From Exiguobacterium sp. BMC-KP (lineage in GTDB: Bacteria; Bacillota; Bacilli; Exiguobacteriales; Exiguobacteriaceae): DNA of 64,000 nt. Position 1 is the stretch's first letter. Every line of letters begins with the position of its first letter. The stretch is taken from the NCBI RefSeq assembly GCF_001275385.1, contig NZ_LGIW01000015.1, positions 1,922,001 through 1,986,000 of the forward strand, given 5' to 3'. The translations under genes and the position numbers were made by a program. The notes beneath the pieces were generated by a model. It was not told where the DNA came from and made no database searches. It saw nothing but the letters and a program-made list of their open reading frames with translations. This document shows positions 45,545 through 54,293 of this stretch, in pieces.

Positions 45545-45663
45545 AAGTGTAAGTTCCTTCCGATTTCATGGTACATGTATTTGTAATTCAATGAATTCTG
45601 GATCAAATTCAAACAAAAAAACGGGTTCTGTTCGCGATTCCTCAAACGAACATTCCTCCGATC

Positions 45664-45742
45664 GACATGATGTATCATGTCTAATTATCCATCCCCCCTC
45701 GTTTATCTTTTAATTGTATATACACGAAGTACACTTAATCAA
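45664..45742 (-). promoter_or_regulatory. tagGH upstream region: candidate promoter and inverted repeat
   Basis: On the minus strand TTGATT and TATACA are 16 bases apart (45715-45742). Downstream of them lies the perfect 7-bp inverted repeat GACATGA-TGTA-TCATGTC (45664-45681), which may be an operator. The leader to tagG is about 160 bases. Confidence 0.4.
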
Positions 45743-45815
45743 TTCTAGCCATCCGTAAAAAGCGTGTCAACGTATAGCGTGAACCGACACCAAACTGTAG
45801 CTTTCCTAACTAAAC

Positions 45816-45850
45816 AAATAAGAATCGACAAGGGATGCTTGTCGATTCTT
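45816..45850 (-). terminator. Terminator after the 40-residue membrane peptide gene
   Basis: AAGAATCGACAAG pairs perfectly with CTTGTCGATTCTT around a 5-base loop; on the minus strand it is followed by a T-rich stretch. Confidence 0.75.
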
Positions 45851-45858
45851 CATTAAAA

Positions 45859-45981
45859 TTAAGTATGAGTAAAATAGGGGAACTCAATTGTCGTTGGTGG
45901 AGAGGCCAGCCCCCAAATAATCAAGAAGCCCATTATACAAAGAATACCTACGAGTAGACTACCGCGCATCTTTTCATTCAT
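45859..45981 (-). CDS. Small single-span membrane peptide, 40 residues
   Basis: The ORF starts MNEKMRGSLLVGILCIMGFL and continues IIWGLASPP, a clear membrane helix, ending EFPYFTHT. GGTGGAGAG lies a few bases before the ATG and a terminator follows within ten bases of the stop, so it is a compact, self-contained gene. No family recognised; size and form recall small membrane regulators or toxin-like peptides, without further evidence. Confidence 0.6.
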   Translation of the reverse strand: MNEKMRGSLLVGILCIMGFLIIWGLASPPTTIEFPYFTHT

Positions 45982-46332
45982 TTAAACTCTCCACCTCCCC
46001 ATCGCATGTGTTTTATACAATAAATTATACAATATCTTGAAAATGTTGACTATGGACTTATCTCAAAATAAGGGCAATATGTGTGCTTTCTTCATAAATA
46101 AAGTTTCCTTTGATAGAATAAAAAGATATAATGTAAGCGCAATCATTTTCTATCTTTTTTACTTTAAAGAAGAAAGCAAACGACTTGCTGGGGTTGTCTT
46201 GTCGTCGGACCTAAGAATTTACGCATTTTACAAAAGGTTCATGACACGATTGTCCGTTAAGCATTTATAGTAGAAGAAGAGGTCATCGATCGCTAGTCGA
46301 CCTCATACCATCTCGAGGGAGGATTTTTATTT
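45982..46332 (+). promoter_or_regulatory. Intergenic region upstream of the secreted nucleotidase
   Basis: This 350-bp stretch has a perfect TATAAT at 46127-46132 with a poor -35, and a GAGGTC...GACCTC hairpin near 46280-46303 just before the AGGGAGG ribosome site. A 77-codon open frame within it has no ribosome site and I do not call it a gene. Confidence 0.35.
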
Positions 46333-48450
46333 ATGTACAAATCAAAACCGCTTTACGCGGCAGCTGTAGCTGTCGCATTGACGACATCGGCAATCGTGCC
46401 GGCTGCACAAACGACCGTATCTGCTGCTACTCATGTCAAAGTCAAAACGGTCAAATTGAAGTCACTCACTTTCACAAAAGGTGAACCCGTTAAGCTTCCG
46501 GCTACATATAAGGGAGAAAAAATTTCATGGGGTGCATACAACAAGCACATCTTCAATCGCTACCAAACGGTTCATGGCACATATGGTAAGAAAAAGCTCC
46601 CAATCGAAGTAAAAATTCACGTCGAAAACTATGTAATCAAAATCATCGAATCCGTAAAGGAACAAGTGATTTCAGTCGATCAAAAACCAGTCCTTCCAAA
46701 AAAACTAGCTGTTCTTTACGCAAACGGTAAAGTCTACAATAAAGAAATCAAATGGAGTAAAGTCGATACAAGTGAGTCAGGTACTTACTACGCGACAGGT
46801 AGCTTAACGCATAAAGGTAAAACAGTCACAACAAAAGCAAAAATCATCGTCCGTGACATCAATACAGATGATTTCAGCCTCGCCTTACTCCATACGAACG
46901 ATACACACGCTTCACTTGATAACGCTCCAAAACGTGCGACTGTTATTAAGGAACGCCGTGCCGCTTACCGTGCAGAAGGAACACCGTCTCTTCTTCTTGA
47001 TGCCGGTGACGTCTTCTCAGGATCACTTTACTTTAATGAGTTTAAAGGACAAGCTGATCTCGAACTCATGAACTACATGAAATATGACATGATGACGTTC
47101 GGTAACCATGAGTTTGATTTGGGTGACCAAGATCAAGGCGCCGCTTTGCAAGCCTTTGTTGCTGGCGCTGACTTCCCATTCATCACAGCCAACGTTGATT
47201 TCAGTAAAAATCCGCTCTTCAACGGAATGCAAAAGAAGACAATCACGTCTGGTCCGGAAGATGGACACATTTATCAAGGTGTCATCAAAAAAATCAACGG
47301 TGAAGAAGTCGGATTCTTCGGCTTGACGACGGAAGAGACGGTTGGAATTTCGAGTCCTGGTACAATTGCGTTCTCGAACTACATCAAGAGTGCTCAAGCG
47401 ACAGTTGATAAATTCAAGGCTCGTGGCATCAACAAAATCGTTGCGTTGACACATATCGGTTACGACGATAATCCAGAAATTGACAACGACCCATTACTCG
47501 CTCAAAATGTTGACGGCATTGATGTCATCATCGGTGGTCACACACATACGAATCTCACTAAACCTGTATTGATTCCTGCAAGTGAAGAAACAAAGAAAAA
47601 AGAACCAACTGTCATCGCCCAAGCATATCAATATAGTGAATTTCTTGGTGATGTCAACGTAACTTTTGACTATAAAGGAAAAATTAAATCGTTCAATGGT
47701 TCGACAATTGAAGTAAAACCTTATGCAGCAGATCCTGGAGCAGCTGCTATTCTCAAACCTTACGCGGATAAAATTACGGCAATCAAAAACCAAGAAGTCG
47801 GTGTTGATGTTGTATCTGCACTTCCAAACCCACGTACAAGTAGTACAAATACAGTAAGTGTTCGAAACAGTGAAACTGCCCTTGGTAACTTAATTACAGA
47901 CGGTATGCTTGCAAAAGCGAAATCAATTAACCCAGAAACCGTTATTGCTGTTCAAAACAGTGGTGGTATTCGCGCTGCTATCGATGCAGGTCCACTTACG
48001 ACTGGTGAAATCTTAACTACTTTACCATTCGGTAACACACTTGCCTTGGTGACAATGAATGGTTCACAACTTAAAGACCTCTTTGAAATCAGCGTTGGAC
48101 TTGCACCACTTGAAAATGGTGGATTCTTACAAGTATCAGGCATGAAACTTGAGTACGATGGTTCAAAAGCGAAAGGTCAACGTATCACGAAAATGACGCT
48201 TACGAAAGATGGCGGTGTAGAAGAGGCCATTGATCCAGCAAAAACGTATACAGTTGCTACAAATGCTTTCACAGCTAAAGGAAGCGACTTCTTAACACCG
48301 TTTGAAGATGCTTACAAATCAGGACGTGTGAAAGACCTCGGTCTCTCTGACTGGGAAACGTTCCGCGACTACGCGATTTCTAAGAAAACAATCGATTATA
48401 AAATTGAAGGACGTATCCTTAACGTAGATCCGGCTCTTCAAGGTAAATAA
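46333..48450 (+). CDS. Secreted 5'-nucleotidase/metallophosphatase with N-terminal Ig-like domains
   Basis: The 705-residue protein has a signal peptide (cleavage near VSAA, residue 33), two Ig-like domains of the Big_4 kind (about 40-105 and 106-175), a metallophosphatase domain (from residue 180: LLHTNDTHASLD, LDAGDVFSG, FGNHEFDLGD, GGHTHTN) and a 5'-nucleotidase C-terminal domain (ALGNLITDGML, VQNSGGIRAAID, LPFGNTLALVTMNG). It hydrolyses extracellular nucleotides for phosphate and nucleoside salvage. The catalytic Asp-His and Asn-His pairs are intact. No LPxTG anchor is seen; the Ig domains may bind the wall. Confidence 0.93.
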   Translation: MYKSKPLYAAAVAVALTTSAIVPAAQTTVSAATHVKVKTVKLKSLTFTKGEPVKLPATYKGEKISWGAYNKHIFNRYQTVHGTYGKKKLPIEVKIHVENYVIKIIESVKEQVISVDQKPVLPKKLAVLYANGKVYNKEIKWSKVDTSESGTYYATGSLTHKGKTVTTKAKIIVRDINTDDFSLALLHTNDTHASLDNAPKRATVIKERRAAYRAEGTPSLLLDAGDVFSGSLYFNEFKGQADLELMNYMKYDMMTFGNHEFDLGDQDQGAALQAFVAGADFPFITANVDFSKNPLFNGMQKKTITSGPEDGHIYQGVIKKINGEEVGFFGLTTEETVGISSPGTIAFSNYIKSAQATVDKFKARGINKIVALTHIGYDDNPEIDNDPLLAQNVDGIDVIIGGHTHTNLTKPVLIPASEETKKKEPTVIAQAYQYSEFLGDVNVTFDYKGKIKSFNGSTIEVKPYAADPGAAAILKPYADKITAIKNQEVGVDVVSALPNPRTSSTNTVSVRNSETALGNLITDGMLAKAKSINPETVIAVQNSGGIRAAIDAGPLTTGEILTTLPFGNTLALVTMNGSQLKDLFEISVGLAPLENGGFLQVSGMKLEYDGSKAKGQRITKMTLTKDGGVEEAIDPAKTYTVATNAFTAKGSDFLTPFEDAYKSGRVKDLGLSDWETFRDYAISKKTIDYKIEGRILNVDPALQGK

Positions 48451-48456
48451 GTTCAT

Positions 48457-48495
48457 AAAAAATGCTCCTCCCCGACGCGGGAAGGAGCATTTTTC
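48457..48495. terminator. Bidirectional terminator
   Basis: AAAAATGCTCCTCCC pairs with GGGAAGGAGCATTTTT between convergent genes. Confidence 0.88.
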
Positions 48496-49854
48496 TTATA
48501 GTGTTTGAGACGTATGTTGCTTTAACAATCGAATGATATCGTCTAATTCATATTGTTGCGCCAACATTAAAGGCGTCAAACCATCTTTATTCTTGATTGA
48601 GACGTCTGCCCCTTGTTCTAGCAATACTTTCACGGTCTGAACGCCTTCTCCTTCTACTGCATGGTGTAAAGGCGTATATTTTTGATCATCAAGCTGATTG
48701 ATGTTTTCCCCATGCTTCAAATACAGTTCTACTAATTCATTATTGTTACTATATACTGCTGTGATGAACGGTCGTTCTCCAAAGTCATTGATCGCGTCCA
48801 CATCACTTCCCTGCTTAAGTAACGTATCAAAGATTTCCTTCAGTCCTTCACTTGACTTCCGATACCCTAAATAGTGAAGTGCTGTATCACCATCTGCATC
48901 CACGGCTTTCATATCTCCGTCCGGTAACTCCTTCTGGACTTCTTCTAACGTGCCTTTTTGGATGGCAGCCATCAATTTCGTTTCCTGCAATCCATTCACC
49001 TTTGACTCATCCGATGAAGTGACGACAGCTTTTGCGGTTTCATTTGAAAACGAAACGTTCTGGACACTCCAGCCAATCAAAACGAATGCTACTATACTTG
49101 ATGCTACCAACAAGAAACGAACAGCATGCTGCCCAGTAGGAGTCTCGCGTGACACCCAGCCTAATTCAATCAATCGTCTTTCTGTCGTTGGTGTCGCGTA
49201 GACCATTTCGCTAACGACTTCAGCTAGCGTGATCTGCCTCTTTTCAGCTAAGTATGCTGGTACATCGATTTCATCGATCAATTGATGCCGCCCGTTTTCT
49301 TTTAGAATACTCCGTATGATACTATCTGGGTCATCTACAAGATGCATAGCTTGACGATCCCGATACAAGGATACAGCCCGCAAATAAGCTGGTCTTAGAA
49401 ATGGAATCCAACTGCCTAATAATAATGCGAATCGTTTTTCCTCGTCATTGTGTTTCAGACGAAGCAACTCCCGAACTCGTTCGAACTCATTTCGCTCTCT
49501 CATGGCTTTCTCTGGTAAGAAAAACACGTTCGTTCGGAACAGACTGACTCCTCTAGTGGGCGATACGTTGTCTCCGACGATGTAGATGCGTGGTGTCTTT
49601 AAATTCAAACGTTCCGATAACGCTGCGATATCATGATACAGTTCCGGAAAACGATGTTCAGTTACCTCAATTCCTTCTTGTTGCAATCGGATCACCGAAG
49701 AAAATAATCGTAATACTTTCCAAGCAAGCCAGACGACTGTTAGCCCCATTAAGACAATGCCGAAAGCGCCCAGTTCAAAAGACAGGTAGACAAGCGCCCC
49801 TACTGTCGCAATCGCATTTAAAAACAGAAGCCAGAAGTATATTTTCCCTTTCAT
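48496..49854 (-). CDS. Ankyrin-repeat membrane protein with an inactive M48-like domain
   Basis: The 452-residue protein starts with two membrane helices (residues 5-50), followed by a region that aligns with HtpX/M48 peptidases: HRFPELYHDIAALSERLNLK, PRIYIVGD, then a late TPTTERRLIEL like the usual PPTEERI. Where HExxH should be it reads RELLR, and the downstream Glu ligand is also gone, so it cannot bind zinc in the normal way. A third helix (about 245-262) leads to four ankyrin repeats (DADGDTALHYLG, NDFGERPFITAV, DQKYTPLHHAVE, NKDGLTPLMLAQ). It probably acts as a scaffold. GAGGAGG supports the start. Confidence 0.8.
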   Translation of the reverse strand: MKGKIYFWLLFLNAIATVGALVYLSFELGAFGIVLMGLTVVWLAWKVLRLFSSVIRLQQEGIEVTEHRFPELYHDIAALSERLNLKTPRIYIVGDNVSPTRGVSLFRTNVFFLPEKAMRERNEFERVRELLRLKHNDEEKRFALLLGSWIPFLRPAYLRAVSLYRDRQAMHLVDDPDSIIRSILKENGRHQLIDEIDVPAYLAEKRQITLAEVVSEMVYATPTTERRLIELGWVSRETPTGQHAVRFLLVASSIVAFVLIGWSVQNVSFSNETAKAVVTSSDESKVNGLQETKLMAAIQKGTLEEVQKELPDGDMKAVDADGDTALHYLGYRKSSEGLKEIFDTLLKQGSDVDAINDFGERPFITAVYSNNNELVELYLKHGENINQLDDQKYTPLHHAVEGEGVQTVKVLLEQGADVSIKNKDGLTPLMLAQQYELDDIIRLLKQHTSQTL

Positions 49855-49979
49855 ACTAGTCCTCCTCTCTGCATATATCTATTCTCTATTCTTTAGTTTA
49901 GAATAACATTTCCAAATTTGTCGTGCCTATATTTTTCCATTCCTTACTCATTATCGGTCAAGTTTCTGTGAATTCAACG

Positions 49980-50013
49980 AAAAAAGCACCTTATCTTAAA
50001 AAAGATAAAGTGC
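49980..50013 (-). terminator. Terminator after the desaturase gene
   Basis: On the minus strand AGCACTTTATCTT pairs with AAGATAAGGTGCT (one G-U), then six T. Confidence 0.85.
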
Positions 50014-50020
50014 TGCTGAT

Positions 50021-51040
50021 TCAAAGTGATGATGGTTTCGGTTCACGCAGGAGATGCTTAATATCCTGGAATGTGACAAACGTCTTATTTTTAGCATCGT
50101 ACAGTTTATAACGTAAAGATTTTAAGCTAGAGAACAAGCCGATCGTCGTCGCCTTTTGAAGCGGTGGCGTCGAGACGTGTGCCTTCTCTAGATGATAGTT
50201 CGGTACACGTGGACTCAAGTGATGGACATGGTGGAAACCAATGTTTCCTGTCACCCACTGTAATACTTTAGGTAGTTCATAATACGAACTGCCTTCAATT
50301 GCAGCCTTGACGTAATCCCATTCGCTTTCATCTTCAAAGTAAGAATCCTCGAATGTATGCTGGACATAAAATAACCAAATACCGAGTACGCCTGCTGTAA
50401 ACATCGTTGTCCCTTGGATGATCAAGAATGCTTGCCAGCCAATCCAGTAAATCAAGAGACCGTATAAAACGATCAGTGATACGTTAATCAGATATGTGTT
50501 GAGACGCTCTTTCTTCCGTGCGTCTTTCCGATTAAAACGACTTGTCACCAAAATCAACAGTAGCGGACCCAGTCCGAACATGACGAGTGGGTTCCGGTAG
50601 AGACGATATTTCAATCGCGTCCATTTTGATGACTCGATGTATTCTTCGATCGTCATTACCCAGATGTCACCGACGCCTCGCTTGTCCAAATTACCACTTG
50701 AAGCGTGATGAATCGCATGTTCTCGTTTCCACTTTTCGTACGGAAATAGAGTTAGCACACCTGTGATGGTTCCTACGATCGCATTGGCTTTTTTATTTTT
50801 GAAAAACGAACCATGTGTACAATCATGGAAGATGATGAACATCCGCACGACGAATCCAGCGGCAATCATCGCGAGAGGTACTGCGAGCCAGACTGAAATA
50901 TGAAGTGCTTGATACGCCAAAAACCAAATGACGAGAAACGGCAGGATCGTATTGATCATCTGTCGAATGCTGGCCTTGATATCTGCCTTTTCAAAAGGCG
51001 AAACATGTTTGCGCAGCTGTGCGATTTTTTCTTTACTCAT
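50021..51040 (-). CDS. Membrane fatty acid desaturase
   Basis: The 339-residue di-iron desaturase introduces a double bond into membrane lipid acyl chains. Three histidine boxes are intact: HDCTHGSFF (first), HAIHHASSG (second) and HHVHHLSPRVPNY (third). Membrane helices lie in two pairs. Related enzymes (B. subtilis Des) respond to cold, which would suit a cold-tolerant genus. GAGGAGG lies seven bases before the ATG. The start overlaps the stop of a small upstream ORF. Confidence 0.93.
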   Translation of the reverse strand: MSKEKIAQLRKHVSPFEKADIKASIRQMINTILPFLVIWFLAYQALHISVWLAVPLAMIAAGFVVRMFIIFHDCTHGSFFKNKKANAIVGTITGVLTLFPYEKWKREHAIHHASSGNLDKRGVGDIWVMTIEEYIESSKWTRLKYRLYRNPLVMFGLGPLLLILVTSRFNRKDARKKERLNTYLINVSLIVLYGLLIYWIGWQAFLIIQGTTMFTAGVLGIWLFYVQHTFEDSYFEDESEWDYVKAAIEGSSYYELPKVLQWVTGNIGFHHVHHLSPRVPNYHLEKAHVSTPPLQKATTIGLFSSLKSLRYKLYDAKNKTFVTFQDIKHLLREPKPSSL

Positions 51041-51210
51041 GTATTACTTCCTCCTCGAGTTGTTCCAGCGTTCACGACGCTAATGATGATGATGCCTAAA
51101 AAATGAAAGAATTGAGCGGCGTACGTGACGATGTCCTCGGAGATTCGAACGTAATCATGCCCGTATTGATTAATCGCTTGAATATTTTTAGTACCAAGTA
51201 ATGATATCAT
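51037..51210 (-). CDS. Possible 57-residue membrane ORF coupled to the desaturase
   Basis: An open frame starts MISLLGTKNIQAINQYG and contains a hydrophobic stretch AAQFFHFLGIIIISVV near residues 31-46. Its stop overlaps the desaturase ATG (ATGA), the usual sign of coupling. Against it, no ribosome site precedes the ATG. It may be a real small gene or chance. Confidence 0.35.
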   Translation of the reverse strand: MISLLGTKNIQAINQYGHDYVRISEDIVTYAAQFFHFLGIIIISVVNAGTTRGGSNT

Positions 51211-51252
51211 ATCACATATTGTCTTGGATTTTGATTTATTAAAAAAGTTTTT

Positions 51253-51283
51253 AAAAAAATAGCCTTTCCGATTGGAAAAGCTA
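51253..51283 (-). terminator. Terminator after the PHP-family gene
   Basis: On the minus strand TAGCTTTTCC pairs with GGAAAGGCTA around AATC, then seven T. Confidence 0.88.
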
Positions 51284-51293
51284 CCGTCGTGTT

Positions 51294-51995
51294 TTAGACA
51301 ATTGGCGGTGACACCAAAATCTGTTCAGCATTCCATTGTAGTCGATCGACGACACTTGCTCCACACCGTTGTTCAATCTGATGATACGCTGGCATAAGCC
51401 CAAGACGATCTGTTGCTTTTTTAGCATTCGATGCAATGAAATGGGCCCATCCCTCTTGCAGCGCACGCTGACAAAACAGCCTCTTCTCTTCTCCGTGATG
51501 TCCAAGAATACTGTGTGTCGCTAGTTGACAGCGTACACCCTTTTCCATCAATCGAATCAAACGTTCTGGATTTTGAAGAAGTTCCGCGTTATCTTCCGGT
51601 TGCGCAAGGATCGGCAGGTATCCGTCTTCGAGTAGTCCTAGCATGATTTCTTCTGTATATATGGGTAACGGATCATCCGGACAATCCACTAGTAGATACG
51701 CCGTATCCGCTAACGTCAAGACGTGACCTTGATGAACAGCATCACGTAAACCAAGTGTTAAGCGGACCTGATGTCCCGGATAGACTAGAACGGGAATCTG
51801 TCGCTGGGCGAGTAAAACATTCAACTCCGCTACGATCAATTGCACTTCTTCTGCTGTCGCATGCGTCGCATAAGGTGTCGCGATGATTCGGCGCACCTCT
51901 TCCGCAGCAGCACGTTGTGCCATCCGAATCGTCTCTTCGACATGAGTCGCGCCATTGTCCGTCAGCGGTAAAAGATGGTTATGAATATCGAGCAC
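51294..51995 (-). CDS. CpsB/YwqE-like PHP protein with degenerate active site
   Basis: The 233-residue protein aligns along its length with the metal-dependent tyrosine phosphatases YwqE/CpsB of capsule systems. The first motif is kept (LDIHNHLLP). Others are changed: DDG reads TDNG, TPHH reads TPYA, the metal Glu in the GxEI segment reads GHQV, AHPER reads AQPED, and SDAH reads SNAK. Most metal ligands are therefore lost, and catalysis is unlikely. Start is a GTG with AAAGGAGG upstream. No BY-kinase gene is in the window. It may be a pseudo-phosphatase that binds partners, or a decaying paralog. Confidence 0.8.
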   Translation of the reverse strand: MLDIHNHLLPLTDNGATHVEETIRMAQRAAAEEVRRIIATPYATHATAEEVQLIVAELNVLLAQRQIPVLVYPGHQVRLTLGLRDAVHQGHVLTLADTAYLLVDCPDDPLPIYTEEIMLGLLEDGYLPILAQPEDNAELLQNPERLIRLMEKGVRCQLATHSILGHHGEEKRLFCQRALQEGWAHFIASNAKKATDRLGLMPAYHQIEQRCGASVVDRLQWNAEQILVSPPIV

Positions 51996-52098
51996 CGTCC
52001 TACCTCCTTTTCCATTCGTCTCTACAGAAAAAATGATATCATAAAAGCAAACGGAAAATTCATACAAATCTTGACGTTAGAAGGAAGGAGGCCGTCCT

Positions 52099-53082
52099 AT
52101 GCATCGTGCCTTATCCGCTTTACAATTTTATACCTCTCATACGGAAGTCGAGATCAAGCGCCTCCATGAACGCATCCTGCTGTCCTTATCTTCATCTTCT
52201 TCACTTCATGCGACCTGCCTTCATCTTACAGGTACAGCCCCCTCTCGACATTTTCAACAAGATACGGTTCGGCCGGAAGAGTGGAAACGATTTTTAGAAG
52301 GTCATCCAAACGAGAGTATCGCTGACTTTTATGGATTCATCACCTCTGTTCCTTTACTCGATGAAGGAGACGAGATGCCACTTCCTCAGACGGAATCACC
52401 TCTTCAGGTGTCGAAAAAACGATTCTTCTCCTGGCGAATCGTATATCTCGCGCTCGCTTGCTTTTGTTTTGGTGCGCTTGCTACATGGGGGTACCAGACA
52501 TGGATGAAGAAAGACGTGATCTATCATTTTGTATCAACAGAATCGAGTCCGATCTATCGCCATGCTGACTCTTCGACCGTTCTTCAATCCGCAGTATTTG
52601 GTGATGCGTTCCCTGTCCTAGATATCGTCAAGGATCGCGCGCGTATTCAGCTTCCTGATCGGACACAAGCTTATATGAAAGTGAGCGACCTGTCCGAAAA
52701 AACGATCGGTTCGATGATGACGGATCAAGCATTGTTGACATGGACAAACGAATACATGGCGCTCCCGAAACAAACACAAGCGACAGATCTATTTGACGAT
52801 CCTGCTACGACATGGGCGGGTCTCGGATCTCCGAAACAAAAAATCAAAACGGCTTTGGACGAAACGTGGACGTATGATTCATTTACCGTACACATCATCG
52901 ATGATCGGGCATACGCCATCGATTGGAAGAACCCTCGTCTTTCTCAAAAAGAATTGGCGCGTCTTGGAACGTTCCAGCGGACGAATACGGCGGGACGACT
53001 GCGGTTAAGCACCCATTATCATTTACAAATCATCGAGTCCGAGTCGCGTATTCAACTGATTCGTTTAACGAAACGGATGTAA
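52099..53082 (+). CDS. Membrane protein with an SH3-like extracytoplasmic domain
   Basis: The 327-residue product has a ~105-residue cytoplasmic N terminus, one membrane helix (about 112-132), and an outer part that starts with an SH3-like fold (VSTESSPIYRHADSSTVLQS, FGDAFPVLDIVKDRARIQLP). A second domain of about 110 residues follows and is not recognised. AGGAGG precedes the ATG. The gene is divergent from the PHP-family gene and is followed by galE after 73 bases. An envelope-sensing role is possible but unsupported. Confidence 0.7.
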   Translation: MHRALSALQFYTSHTEVEIKRLHERILLSLSSSSSLHATCLHLTGTAPSRHFQQDTVRPEEWKRFLEGHPNESIADFYGFITSVPLLDEGDEMPLPQTESPLQVSKKRFFSWRIVYLALACFCFGALATWGYQTWMKKDVIYHFVSTESSPIYRHADSSTVLQSAVFGDAFPVLDIVKDRARIQLPDRTQAYMKVSDLSEKTIGSMMTDQALLTWTNEYMALPKQTQATDLFDDPATTWAGLGSPKQKIKTALDETWTYDSFTVHIIDDRAYAIDWKNPRLSQKELARLGTFQRTNTAGRLRLSTHYHLQIIESESRIQLIRLTKRM

Positions 53083-53155
53083 AGCAAAATCCAGAAAAAA
53101 CCTCTCTGTTTATGCTATTATTAGATAAATAATGGAATTAATCGGAGGGTACAAC

Positions 53156-54163
53156 ATGAATATTTTAGTAACAGGAGGCGCTGGCTATATCGGAAGCCAT
53201 ACCTGCCTCGAACTGCTGCGAGAGGGTCATGAAGTCATCGTCGTCGACAATTTAAGCAACAGTCATCGAAGTGCTCTTGAACGCGTCGAGCAGATCGCGA
53301 AACAGACGGTCACATTCTATGAAGCAGACGTACGGGATGAATCGGCACTAGAGCGGATCTTCCAAAACCATGCGATTGACGCCGTCATTCACTTTGCTGG
53401 TTTAAAAGCAGTTGGTGAATCGGTATCTCGACCACTGTTCTACTATCAAAACAATCTGATCAGTTCCCTCGTCTTACTCGAAGTAATGGAACGTCATGAT
53501 GTCAAGAAGCTCGTCTTCAGTTCATCTGCGACAGTTTACGGTGTGCCTGAGACGACACCAATCACCGAGTCTGCTCCGCGCTCTGCGACGAATCCTTACG
53601 GGGCGACGAAACTGATGATCGAGCAGATGCTTGAAGATATCGCCCATGCTGATCCGACCTGGGACATCACGTTACTCCGTTACTTCAACCCGATTGGGGC
53701 GGATATGAGTGGTCTCATTGGTGAGGATCCAAACGGTATCCCGAACAATCTGATGCCTTACGTAACACAAGTCGCTGCTGGAAAACTCGATACCCTTCAA
53801 ATCTTCGGCAATGATTACGATACGGAAGATGGTACAGGTGTCCGCGATTATATCCATGTCGTCGATCTAGCAAAAGGACACATCAAGGCGCTCTACCACG
53901 ATCATTCCGGTATCGAAGCGTTCAATTTAGGAACGGGTCAGGGAACGAGTGTGCTTGAACTCGTTGCGACGTTCGAAGACGCGACGTCTTTGCAAATCGA
54001 TCGAAAAATCACGGTGAGACGTCCGGGAGATGTTGGTTCGTGTTATGCGGACGCTTCCAAAGCAGAACGTTTACTCGGATGGAAAGCAGAAAAAAACTTG
54101 TATGACATGTGTAAGGATGCTTGGCGCTGGCAGTCTAAGAATCCGGACGGCTATCAAAAATAA
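53156..54163 (+). CDS. galE: UDP-glucose 4-epimerase
   Basis: The 335-residue SDR enzyme interconverts UDP-Glc and UDP-Gal, or the N-acetyl forms. It shows the NAD loop VTGGAGYIGSHTCLELL, IHFAGLKAVGES, SSSATVYG, catalytic YGATK and RYFNPIGAD. Start is the ATG after CGGAGGG, eight codons inside the longest frame. It is convergent with pelG, and UDP-GlcNAc epimerases (PelX) supply UDP-GalNAc for Pel in other species, so this enzyme may do so here; sequence alone does not show C2-acetamido specificity. Confidence 0.93.
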   Translation: MNILVTGGAGYIGSHTCLELLREGHEVIVVDNLSNSHRSALERVEQIAKQTVTFYEADVRDESALERIFQNHAIDAVIHFAGLKAVGESVSRPLFYYQNNLISSLVLLEVMERHDVKKLVFSSSATVYGVPETTPITESAPRSATNPYGATKLMIEQMLEDIAHADPTWDITLLRYFNPIGADMSGLIGEDPNGIPNNLMPYVTQVAAGKLDTLQIFGNDYDTEDGTGVRDYIHVVDLAKGHIKALYHDHSGIEAFNLGTGQGTSVLELVATFEDATSLQIDRKITVRRPGDVGSCYADASKAERLLGWKAEKNLYDMCKDAWRWQSKNPDGYQK

Positions 54164-54193
54164 TAGGTATGGCAAACTGTTTTATCTGCAAGC

Positions 54194-54245
54194 TAAAAAG
54201 GGCGATCCATTTCCGAATTCGTATCGGAAGTGGATCGCCCTTTTA
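54194..54245. terminator. Bidirectional terminator between galE and pelG
   Basis: AAAAGGGCGATCCATTTCCGA pairs with TCGGAAGTGGATCGCCCTTTT (one mismatch). Confidence 0.88.
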
Positions 54246-54293
54246 AATTTAACGACATCCTCTTTCTCTGCTTAAAAGAAACCTTTCATTACT

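Noticed and set aside
46037-46270. 77-codon frame upstream of the nucleotidase
   Set aside because: No ribosome site, no recognisable protein character, and it covers the likely promoter region.
51294-51995. Active tyrosine phosphatase assignment
   Set aside because: Most metal-binding residues of the PHP site are replaced, so an active phosphatase is not supported.
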